Positions 56,943 through 64,000 of a stretch of 64,000 nt of DNA are shown here, in pieces. The position numbers were made by a program, and so were the translations under genes. The notes beneath the pieces were generated by a model. The model had not been told where the DNA came from and made no database searches. It saw only the letters and a program-made list of their open reading frames with translations. Each line of letters begins with the position of its first letter. Positions within the stretch are counted from its first letter, which is position 1. This DNA comes from 66-474 sp044464225. GTDB lineage: Bacteria > Pseudomonadota > Gammaproteobacteria > Xanthomonadales > Rhodanobacteraceae. The stretch covers positions 1 through 64,000 of the forward strand of contig JBIQLN010000003.1 of assembly GCA_044464225.1 (NCBI GenBank). The letters run 5' to 3'.

Positions 56943-59900
56943 TCACCAGTTGTATGCAATCGAGAACGCGGCGGACCGCGGCGGCATCCGGGCGTCGATC
57001 ATGTTGTATCCCGTAGCCGGGGTGCCCGTCGATTGGAAGTAGTTGCCGTAGAACGTGGGTGTCTGCTTGTTGAACACATTGAATACCTGGAACTTGAAGT
57101 CGAGCTTGTGTTCGGCCCAAGCCGGCTTGTAGTCCACGCTGAGGTTGACGTTGTGGATCCATGGAGTGTGCTTCGCCCCGTAGGGCGGGACCGCGTCACC
57201 CGGCGCGATCGGCACGCCGCCGCACCAGTGGTACTGACTCGACGTATGCAGGCTCAGCTGATCCGGTCCGTAGGCGCCGCGGCACATCCGCGGCGTACCC
57301 GACGCGATCCACACGTTGGCGCCCACGATCCAATCCGGGGTGACCGCATACGCGCCGTAGATCTTGAGTGAATGCCTGCGATCGGTACCCAGGACCCCAT
57401 TCGAGTTGTCCATGATCCTGGGATACGCCCACACCGCGGTGAGGTAAGCCACGACACCGCTCGACTCATACATGGGTCCGACCGGGCCGGCATCGTTGCC
57501 ATACAGCCGCGAGAAGACGTAATCGATTTTCCCGAACCACTTACCGTCCCAAACGTGGGTGAGCGAGAGGTCCAGCGCGTAATAGTTGCGCTTGGGTCCC
57601 ATCTCGAAGGTTTGGTCCTCCGCGGTCCAGTTGACCAGGCGAAGCGTTCCGTCCGGGGCCTTCAGGTAAATCTGCTGGTCGACGCCCGGATTGACCATCA
57701 CCGGGCTCTGGACCCACTGGCTGCAGGTCTCGGGGGTCATCCAGTCGTAGCCCTGGCGCACGCCCGCCGCGCACATCGAGGCGGCGTCATCGGTACCGCC
57801 GATCATCGTGCCCAGTTTCTCGAACGTGCCGGTGGCCTCGAAGACCCAGTCCGTGGACAGGAAATGGAGCTTCTGCTGCATGCCCAGCACGAAGTTGTCG
57901 GAGTAGGGCGCCTTGATGTTCTTGGAAGCCACGGTCGCGGCGTTCCGCGGAATGCCGTACTGGTTGCAGCACGACACGCCTGTCGCCGGGTTCTGCGGCA
58001 ACGGCTGGAATCCCGTCGGTGCGCCGGTGGCAGGGTCGATGCCGGTGTAGGTGCCGTATTGCGTCACGTTGATCACGGGCGCGGCAACGGTCGTTCCCAC
58101 GCCCACAGGCAGGGTCAGGTAATAGCGTCCCGCATTGCCGAATACCTTCATGGTGGAATCGCCGTGCACGTCCCAGCTGAAGCCGATGCGCGGCGACCAG
58201 TTCGGTTTGGTCAACCTGATGTAGGGATTGGAAGCGGCGTCGTAGTTGACGAACTGGTCGTTTCGCAAGCCCAGGGTCAGCAGGAAGTTCGGCGTGATCT
58301 GCCAGCGGTCCTGGATGTATTGCGCACGTTCGACCACTCGCGTGGACGGGCTGTAGGCCTGGGTGAGTTTTGTCACGTAGTAACCGCCCGCCCCGGCGGG
58401 GTTGGAAGTCACCGGGCCGACGTAGGGGATGGAGCCCGGATCGGTGCCGACGAGCGGCTTGTTGAGGTCGTCTGGTCCGACCAGCCCGTAACTCCAGCCG
58501 TAACCGGGGCCGGTGCCTTCCACGCCGTCATTGAGGTCTTTCGAGACGTCGTTGTCGATGCCGACCTGGAAGTCGTGATTGCGCCACCTGTAATCCAGGT
58601 CCAGGCGGTAGTCGGTGAGGTCGACGCGGTGGTTGTCCGGCGTCACCGTCAGGGCATTCTGGGTATTGCCGATGGGACCGTTCGGCGTATACGCCGGATT
58701 CTGGTTGGAGATGCCGCTGACGTACACCATGTCCGGGTCATAGCCGGGATAGCCCGGCTGGAAACTGCCGTACTGCTCGCGCGATTTGCCGTACATCGCG
58801 TGCAGGGTCAGATTGTCGGTGATGTAGGAGGTGTAGTTGAGCACGCCCATCCTGTAGACGTTCTTCCCCGTCTGGCCCTTGTAGTAGAAATCCCCGGCCT
58901 TGTGCGTGTCGTAGTCGTAAAGATGGGTCCAGTTCCAGGTCTTGAGCGAGCTCTGGAGCGCGGTCAACGTCAGGAAATTGCTGTCGTTGATGTTCCAGTT
59001 GAACTTTGCGTAGATCTTGGGCTTGTGTGTCTGGTCGAAGGATTCGGTATGCAGGCAATACACGCAATTGACACTGGCGTAGGTCGAGTCGTCCTGCTCG
59101 GCGCTCAGGAAGAAGAACAGTTTGTCCTTGACGATCGGGCCACTGACGTAGGCGTCATAGATCGTGTGCATGCCGTGGTTGTCCTGGTTGTAGGAATACA
59201 AATCCCCTACTTGATGTCCAGGCCGTATTTCCGGCGTGACCAGCGGGTTGGCGTAGTAGGTGTTCTTGGGATCACTGGTCCAGTCCGACGGCGACCACTG
59301 CGCGCGAACCCCGAAATGCCACTCGTTCGATCCGCTCCTGCCGATCTGGTTGATCACGCCGCCGATGGAGCGACCGTACTTGGCGCCATAGCCCGAGATG
59401 AACGTCTGCTGCTGCTCGATCGATCCATACGGCAGGCCGATGCCGCCCTGGTCATCGAGCACGGCGCTGGCAAGCATGCCGTCGATGAAGTACGAGTTCT
59501 CGGCGGTCGAAGCACCGCCGAAGGTCACAGCCGGCGTGCCCAATGGTCCGCCGACCAAGACTGCCGAGCCAGGCTGCACGCCGGGCGCCAGCATCGCGAT
59601 GTCCTCCGCCGTGCGACCCAGGGGCAACTGCTGCAATTGCCTTTGCGTGATGGTCGTGACCTGATTGGTGGTGGTCACGTCGATCGCGGGAATCGCACTG
59701 GCCGAGACATTGACCGCGCTGAGCGTCTGCGCGTTCTGGGCGGTGGTCGCAAAATCGACGGTCACCGCGCCCGCGGCCACCGGCGCCACGTCGGTCTGGC
59801 TCTGCACCACTTGTCCATTCTGAAGCAACGACACGGTGTAGGTGCCGACGGGCAGGGTGACCGAATATTGACCCGAAGGCCCTACCGCGATCGTGCGGTT

Positions 59901-60095
59901 GTAACCGGCGCCGCCGGTGATCTGGATGCTTTCGTTGGGAGCGACCGGCACGGTGCCCTGGATGGTGCCGTTCACGGCTTGCGCGTATGCGCTGCCGCCG
60001 AAGGCGAGGGCGATCGTTCCGCCGATCGCGAGTGCCAGCGCCTTGCGCTGGAAAACGTTGGGGCAACCCCGCGCACGCAAAGACTTGCTCTTCAT
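56943..60095 (-). CDS. Oar-like TonB-dependent outer-membrane receptor, copy 2
   Basis: The 1050-residue protein is a paralog of the receptor at 34403. The signal peptide ends GGSAYAQA and the CarboxypepD_reg domain reads GGAGYNRTIAVGPSGQYSVT, LPVGTYTVSLLQNGQVVQS. A plug (QLPLGRTAEDIAMLAPGVQ) and a barrel ending SAAFSIAYNW follow. An aromatic C-terminal residue fits outer-membrane insertion. ATG at 60095 has an AGGAGG site. It would import an unidentified ligand or act in secretion with TonB. The shared upstream element is at 60259-60335. Confidence 0.9.
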   Translation of the reverse strand: MKSKSLRARGCPNVFQRKALALAIGGTIALAFGGSAYAQAVNGTIQGTVPVAPNESIQITGGAGYNRTIAVGPSGQYSVTLPVGTYTVSLLQNGQVVQSQTDVAPVAAGAVTVDFATTAQNAQTLSAVNVSASAIPAIDVTTTNQVTTITQRQLQQLPLGRTAEDIAMLAPGVQPGSAVLVGGPLGTPAVTFGGASTAENSYFIDGMLASAVLDDQGGIGLPYGSIEQQQTFISGYGAKYGRSIGGVINQIGRSGSNEWHFGVRAQWSPSDWTSDPKNTYYANPLVTPEIRPGHQVGDLYSYNQDNHGMHTIYDAYVSGPIVKDKLFFFLSAEQDDSTYASVNCVYCLHTESFDQTHKPKIYAKFNWNINDSNFLTLTALQSSLKTWNWTHLYDYDTHKAGDFYYKGQTGKNVYRMGVLNYTSYITDNLTLHAMYGKSREQYGSFQPGYPGYDPDMVYVSGISNQNPAYTPNGPIGNTQNALTVTPDNHRVDLTDYRLDLDYRWRNHDFQVGIDNDVSKDLNDGVEGTGPGYGWSYGLVGPDDLNKPLVGTDPGSIPYVGPVTSNPAGAGGYYVTKLTQAYSPSTRVVERAQYIQDRWQITPNFLLTLGLRNDQFVNYDAASNPYIRLTKPNWSPRIGFSWDVHGDSTMKVFGNAGRYYLTLPVGVGTTVAAPVINVTQYGTYTGIDPATGAPTGFQPLPQNPATGVSCCNQYGIPRNAATVASKNIKAPYSDNFVLGMQQKLHFLSTDWVFEATGTFEKLGTMIGGTDDAASMCAAGVRQGYDWMTPETCSQWVQSPVMVNPGVDQQIYLKAPDGTLRLVNWTAEDQTFEMGPKRNYYALDLSLTHVWDGKWFGKIDYVFSRLYGNDAGPVGPMYESSGVVAYLTAVWAYPRIMDNSNGVLGTDRRHSLKIYGAYAVTPDWIVGANVWIASGTPRMCRGAYGPDQLSLHTSSQYHWCGGVPIAPGDAVPPYGAKHTPWIHNVNLSVDYKPAWAEHKLDFKFQVFNVFNKQTPTFYGNYFQSTGTPATGYNMIDARMPPRSAAFSIAYNW

Positions 60096-60258
60096 GGTAC
60101 GTCCCTCCTGGGTTGAAATGCAGGCACAGTGAGCATGTGCTGCCGCGGCCTTGCTTCCCCCCGTCGCGCACAATGCTGCAGCCAAGCGGTCGGTTGGCTG
60201 CAGCACGGCGGGCGCGACGGTCAAGGCCGTTATCGGACATCACTCGCAGTTCGTTCCC

Positions 60259-60335
60259 GAGCATACTTACTGGCCGGCGAAAACCACCAATGAAAAGACG
60301 ATCACCCGACATAGCCGTGGGTTATGGTTTCGTTA
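60259..60335 (-). promoter_or_regulatory. Conserved element upstream of TonB receptor 2 (copy B)
   Basis: GAGCATACTTAC, then CCGGCGAAAACCACCAATG, AAAAGACGATCACCCGACAT and GGGTTATGGTTTCGTT match copy A at 37681 with only a few changes. It starts ~165 bp upstream of the receptor ATG and reads toward it on the minus strand. Confidence 0.7.
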
Positions 60336-60364
60336 TCCGGGTCGACTTCCGAAACTGTGTGGAT

Positions 60365-60575
60365 ATCGCCGATCCCGCGCGCCATGCGCGCACTGCTTGC
60401 GCTGCTGCCGTGCAAGGGACTGCCGCGCTGGCGTGGCGCCGGACGTCGGCACGGCGCGCGGTCTTGCGGGATTCGAGACACGCGGGGTCGAAGGGCCACC
60501 CGCAGAAGTCCAGCATGCGGCGAATGGCGCCGCCAGGGCCTGCCATCAGCGCTTCGTGTTGCGCACGACTTCGAG
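60365..60575 (-). pseudogene. Frameshifted C-terminal remnant of a TPR-sulfotransferase
   Basis: The minus strand encodes EALMAGPGGAIRRMLDFCGW then PFDPACLESRKTAR, which aligns with EALVADPEGVIRRMLDFCGL and PFDPACLEPHKTAR of the sulfotransferase at 55236. Downstream of KTAR the match continues in another frame (SPLHGSSASSARM versus QPLHRGSARSARY). The first ~450 residues are missing. It lies just downstream of receptor 3, where the other two receptors have an intact sulfotransferase gene. Confidence 0.8.
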
Positions 60576-60685
60576 TCGCCGGGCGCCGGCAAGAGCACGG
60601 CGGCCCGCGTGCGCTCGGCTTCGAACTGGCGCGTCTCTCACCGGGCGCCCGTCAGCACGCGTTTGGCGGGAGGTGAAGCGACGCC

Positions 60686-60738
60686 CCGGTTTTCTCCTCC
60701 CCCCTTCAGGCGGGCGCCTGAAGGGAGGAGGGAACCGG
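60686..60738. repeat. Long imperfect palindrome downstream of receptor 3
   Basis: CCGGTTTTCTCCTCC...CTTCAGGC faces GCCTGAAGGGAGGAGGGAACCGG around a GGGC centre, forming ~20 base pairs with a small bulge. It lies ~70 bp beyond the receptor 3 stop. There is no T run on the minus strand, so a transcript-end hairpin or repeat element is more likely than an intrinsic terminator. Confidence 0.55.
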
Positions 60739-60807
60739 TTGTCACACGTCGCTCCCTGCGTGGGAAGCGCTGCTACGTCCTCACCAATTGCATCATCTTT
60801 GCCGGTG

Positions 60808-63798
60808 TCACAAATCGACGTCGAGGTTGACGTAGACCGAGCGGCCCATCATGCCGTAGATGGCGTTGTAGTACGGAGGTGACGTGTAGGTGGGGTCCTT
60901 CGGCCCGAAATTGTTGAACACGTTGACGACGTCGACACCAACCTTCCAGCCCGGCGCGATCTCTTTCGATACCGACGCATTCCACTGGATGAACGGTCGC
61001 AATGGATAAATCGTGCCGGTATCCGCCGGAACACGGGTCGCGTAAAAGTTGACCCGTGAACTGTCGCGGAATCCGTACAGGTACACGTTCCAGCCGCCGT
61101 TGCTCCAGCCCAGGGTCCAATTGGTGCGCGTGCGGAATGCCACGTCCGACGTCCAGTGCATCGCGTCTTGCCACGCATCCCCCGGGGCGACCTGCACCTC
61201 GTAACCCATGACGCGGGTAAACCCGATATTGGCTTTGAAATCACCGAATCGGCCCCAGCTCCAGGCATAACGCAGGCTGGCGTCGAATCCGTGGGTCTTC
61301 ACGCCCGCTTGATTGATCGCCTGGACACTGATGTTCGTGATGTGACCCGCTGCATCGCGCGTCACGAAGTTTTCGTACAGCTTGCACTGGGCCGAGTTGG
61401 AGTCGATCGGGTCGCCGTTGTCATAGGATCCCAGCAGGCAGGCCGTGTTGACGTTCAATATGTCGCCCGTGCTGAGATAGACACTCTTGTTCTTCAGTTC
61501 GATGTCCCAGTAGTCGAGGCTGAAGGAGAGTTTGTCCGCCAGGTCCCACACGAAGCCGGCGCCGTTGGATACCGCGGTTTCGGCTTTCAGATGCGTGTTT
61601 TCACCACCGGAGACGTACCACAGACCATCATCGTAAGTGCCGGCGTAGCACTGCTGATTGTCATCGGGGTTGGACAGATCGAGGCCGGCCTTGCGGCACA
61701 GGTATTCGTTGGTGAAGGTGCCGTAAGCCGATACAGGGCCGCCATAGATCCACATCAGGTTGGGCGCGAGGAAGCTCGTCTGGCGACTGGCGCGGAAGAG
61801 CAGGCTGTCGATCGGCCGCCATTCCAGCCCGACAGCCCAGGTGAGATCGCCGCCGATCTGCGAAATGTCCTTGTACTTGTCGTAGCGCGCGGCGAGATCC
61901 GCGGTCAGTGTCGACACGATGGGGACGCGGAACTCCACGCCCGCCGCGTAGCGATTGCGCGACCCGCCGCCCCAAGTGGCGTTGTAGTTGAAGGAGTGAT
62001 CCGGTCCGTCGTAGTAGTTGCGCGAGCGAACATCCGGGCCGAGGAAGTACTTCGAATGCTCTCCTTCCAGCACGACCGACATGTCCACGTCGCCGGCCGG
62101 CAGCGTGAACAGGCGGCCTCCGAACACGAACTGCCCCGAAGCGGCCTGCGAGGTGTTGTGGTTGTTGAGGATGTCGGTCAGCGCCGCGTAATCCTCCGGC
62201 GACATCGGGCCGAACATGTGCTGGTATTGCAGGGGCCCGAGGTCATAGATGGGCGAGTTGTTGTCGTTCGGATCGTGCCCGACTGCCTGGCCGAAGAAGT
62301 AGTCGTTCACCTTGTTCGTGATGGGCCCGCGCCACCAGCTGTGCATCTTGTCCTGGGAGAAGGTGACGCTGGCATCCCAGTCGAAGCGGTCGAACATCCT
62401 GCCTCTCAGGCCGACGTTGGCGTTGATGGCGGTGTCCTCATAGGTTCGCGGTGACAGGCCGCCAATCTGCGTGGCATCCAGGACGCGCTGGAATTCGAAC
62501 TGCCCCAGCGTCGTGTCGTAGGCGTCACCCTGGTTGAACATGTAGAGATTGGAGCGCTGGGTCATCACGTCGCGCGCCCGGGTTACCAGCAACTGGCCAT
62601 AGGCATCCAACGTGTCCGTGATGTGGTATTTGCCCGACACGAAGACGGAAGTCTTGTTGTATTTGTTGGCCAGCGTGACCCAGTCGTAGTAGTTCAATGC
62701 GCTGCAATTGGACGGCGTGTTGCCGTCGGCCGCGTACGGGTAGTACGGCGTATGGCCCGTCTGGGCGCAGCTGTATTGCAATGCGCCGCCGGCGTCCGGG
62801 GAGGCGGGAGACGCCAGAACCAGATCGCCGGCCTGGTTCAGCCAATAGTTGTAATGCATGTAGCCGCCCGGCGTGGAGTAGGTCCAGAACGCCAGGCCCC
62901 GGGTGGGCGTATAGGTCGGGTGATTGGGGTCCGGGTTTTGCTGCGGGGCCTTTCTCGGGTTGTAAAAGCCCTGGTCGGCGCGCTGCCAGGCGTAAAGGGG
63001 TTTGCGGTACAACTGCTCGAAACCATAGGTGATGCTGCCGCGATCCCAAATCTTGCCGCCGCTGAACTGGAAATCGAGCGTGTTGCCGCCTCCCAGGGTG
63101 GCGCCGCCTTCACGCAGGCGCACGTGATTGCCCTCCCAGTTTTCCTTGGTGATGATGTTGACCACACCGGCAACGGCGTCGGAGCCGTAAACGGCCGATG
63201 CGCTGCTGCTGAGCACTTCGATGCGGGCAACGGCTGCCATCGGGATGTTGCCGATGCTGATTCCCATGTCTCCCGCCGTGGATGCCGCGGGATAGTCGGC
63301 CATGCGTTTGCCGTTGAGCAGGATCAACTGGTAGCCGACGCCAAGGCCGCGCAGGTTGAGGTACTGGGCATCCGGCTGTTGATTGCCGAAATTCCACTCG
63401 CCGCCGACGACGTTGCCGGTGAATTGGGTGAGGGTACCCAAGGCTTCGGCCACGGTCGTGAAGCCTTCCTCCTTGATGTCCTGGGCGGTGATGATCACCA
63501 CCGGCGACGGGCCTTCAATCTGCGCTCGCTTGATGCGCGAACCGGTCACGGTGACTTTCTCGAGCGTTTGCACGTGAGACGAGCCGGCAGTGGCTTTTGC
63601 CTTGTTTTTGTTCGTGTCTTGAGTAGTGTTCTGTGAGGTGGTCTGCTGCGCATCCTGCGCGGTGATGGAACTGGTGCCGCTGGTCGCCTGAGCCCAGCCC
63701 GCATTCGCTACACTGAAAGTGGCCGCGCCGATGGCGAGGGCCAGGGCTTTGCGCCGGAACACGTTTTTGCGATGCAACGAACGCAACTTGTTCTTCAT
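60808..63798 (-). CDS. TonB-dependent outer-membrane receptor, copy 3 (different subfamily)
   Basis: The 996-residue receptor has a signal peptide ending NAGWAQA and a Gln/Thr-rich linker with SSITAQDAQQTT. The plug shows VTVTGSRIKRAQIEGPSPVV, ALGTLTQFTGN, NLRGLGVGYQLILLNGKRM and SGSDAV-type sequence SAVYGSDAVAGVVNII. A barrel ending SVYVNLDVDL follows. It lacks the CarboxypepD_reg domain of copies 1 and 2 and resembles the vitamin/carbohydrate-type receptors of Xanthomonadales, whose ligands are seldom known. GGGGAG precedes ATG 63798. Its signal-peptide n-region matches those of copies 1 and 2, and an upstream element is at 63930-64000. Confidence 0.9.
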   Translation of the reverse strand: MKNKLRSLHRKNVFRRKALALAIGAATFSVANAGWAQATSGTSSITAQDAQQTTSQNTTQDTNKNKAKATAGSSHVQTLEKVTVTGSRIKRAQIEGPSPVVIITAQDIKEEGFTTVAEALGTLTQFTGNVVGGEWNFGNQQPDAQYLNLRGLGVGYQLILLNGKRMADYPAASTAGDMGISIGNIPMAAVARIEVLSSSASAVYGSDAVAGVVNIITKENWEGNHVRLREGGATLGGGNTLDFQFSGGKIWDRGSITYGFEQLYRKPLYAWQRADQGFYNPRKAPQQNPDPNHPTYTPTRGLAFWTYSTPGGYMHYNYWLNQAGDLVLASPASPDAGGALQYSCAQTGHTPYYPYAADGNTPSNCSALNYYDWVTLANKYNKTSVFVSGKYHITDTLDAYGQLLVTRARDVMTQRSNLYMFNQGDAYDTTLGQFEFQRVLDATQIGGLSPRTYEDTAINANVGLRGRMFDRFDWDASVTFSQDKMHSWWRGPITNKVNDYFFGQAVGHDPNDNNSPIYDLGPLQYQHMFGPMSPEDYAALTDILNNHNTSQAASGQFVFGGRLFTLPAGDVDMSVVLEGEHSKYFLGPDVRSRNYYDGPDHSFNYNATWGGGSRNRYAAGVEFRVPIVSTLTADLAARYDKYKDISQIGGDLTWAVGLEWRPIDSLLFRASRQTSFLAPNLMWIYGGPVSAYGTFTNEYLCRKAGLDLSNPDDNQQCYAGTYDDGLWYVSGGENTHLKAETAVSNGAGFVWDLADKLSFSLDYWDIELKNKSVYLSTGDILNVNTACLLGSYDNGDPIDSNSAQCKLYENFVTRDAAGHITNISVQAINQAGVKTHGFDASLRYAWSWGRFGDFKANIGFTRVMGYEVQVAPGDAWQDAMHWTSDVAFRTRTNWTLGWSNGGWNVYLYGFRDSSRVNFYATRVPADTGTIYPLRPFIQWNASVSKEIAPGWKVGVDVVNVFNNFGPKDPTYTSPPYYNAIYGMMGRSVYVNLDVDL

Positions 63799-63929
63799 GA
63801 TTCTCGCTCCCCGATCGTGCGACTCAAGTGATGTTGTCTCGACGCGGCGATCGTCTGCTGCCGCATCTTTTCGTCAGCGTGCCGCGTGGCCCCCAAGCTT
63901 CCGTTGATCCGCCGTATTGCGCGGCAGGC

Positions 63930-64000
63930 GAGCGAGCATACTTATTCCGCCGCGGCAACGACCAATGAAAAGACGAATAGCCGGCATAGCTGGGGGTTAT
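63930..64000 (-). promoter_or_regulatory. Conserved element upstream of TonB receptor 3 (copy C, runs off the window)
   Basis: GAGCATACTTAT, then ACCAATGAAAAGACGA and GGCATAGCTGGGGGTTAT match copies A and B, with more divergence in the CCGCGGCAACG part. It lies ~132 bp or more upstream of the receptor start. The rest of 63799-63929 shows no gene. Confidence 0.6.

Noticed and set aside
57372..60116. 914-residue plus-strand frame opposite TonB receptor 2.
   Set aside because: It exists only because the receptor has a codon bias that leaves the opposite frame open; no domain, signal or ribosome-binding site.
60298..60598. Small intact genes upstream of receptor 2.
   Set aside because: Their translations align with the C terminus of the sulfotransferases in two different frames, so they are pieces of one pseudogene.

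Overview
The window reads as a chromosomal contig of a GC-rich gammaproteobacterium. The Xanthomonadales (a Rhodanobacteraceae-like lineage) are the best guess, from Oar-like TonB-dependent receptors paired with TPR-sulfotransferases, a quinone-dependent PyrD next to a type I MurB, an Fsr-type exporter and several REP-like intergenic repeats. This placement is inference from gene content; there is no rRNA. A run of 100 N at 11590-11689 marks a scaffold join inside a tandem repeat.

Layout. 1-5172: end of a fused E1-type dehydrogenase, an Fsr-like MFS exporter, a membrane acyltransferase, a Bax1-I/YccA protein and two small proteins. 5380-11324 (minus strand): aldehyde dehydrogenase, metallophosphoesterase, SDR, DUF4190 protein, pyrD and murB. 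11447-11892: tRNA-Arg(CCT) preceded by tandem copies of a ~134-bp unit that ends in the first 19 nt of the tRNA. 11997-13076: a GT-B glycosyltransferase.

13044-27770 (minus strand) is the centrepiece. Twelve tightly packed genes join a mevalonate pathway (an HMG-CoA reductase-mevalonate kinase fusion, phosphomevalonate kinase, diphosphomevalonate decarboxylase, IPP isomerase) to hopanoid synthesis (a one-gene squalene synthase, squalene-hopene cyclase, HpnG, HpnA, HpnH, HpnB). Two membrane-lipid genes follow, a PlsC-like acyltransferase and a UPF0104 protein. The prenyl diphosphate synthase ispA is divergent at 27934 behind a TTGACA promoter. Together these genes could carry HMG-CoA to extended or modified hopanoids. 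HMG-CoA synthase and thiolase are not in the window.

28943-31782: a TPR/TolB-like membrane protein and a PEP-CTERM protein behind a sigma-54-type promoter. 31858-42206: a lipoprotein amidase; a TPR-sulfotransferase and TonB-receptor cassette; then on the plus strand a GH18-like protein, a YfeW/YbbE-like serine hydrolase and NamZ. 42356-47411 (minus strand): glycolate oxidase GlcDEF with an alanine-glyoxylate-type aminotransferase. 47775-52866 (plus strand): a sodium:solute symporter, MurA, a BadF/NagK-like kinase and MurQ. 53002-64000 (minus strand): a GH20 hexosaminidase, a second sulfotransferase/TonB-receptor cassette, then a third receptor followed by a frameshifted sulfotransferase remnant. 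All three receptors share an upstream DNA element and a signal-peptide motif. NamZ, the symporter, the kinase, MurQ, GH20 and the amidase together suggest salvage of peptidoglycan amino sugars without a PTS.
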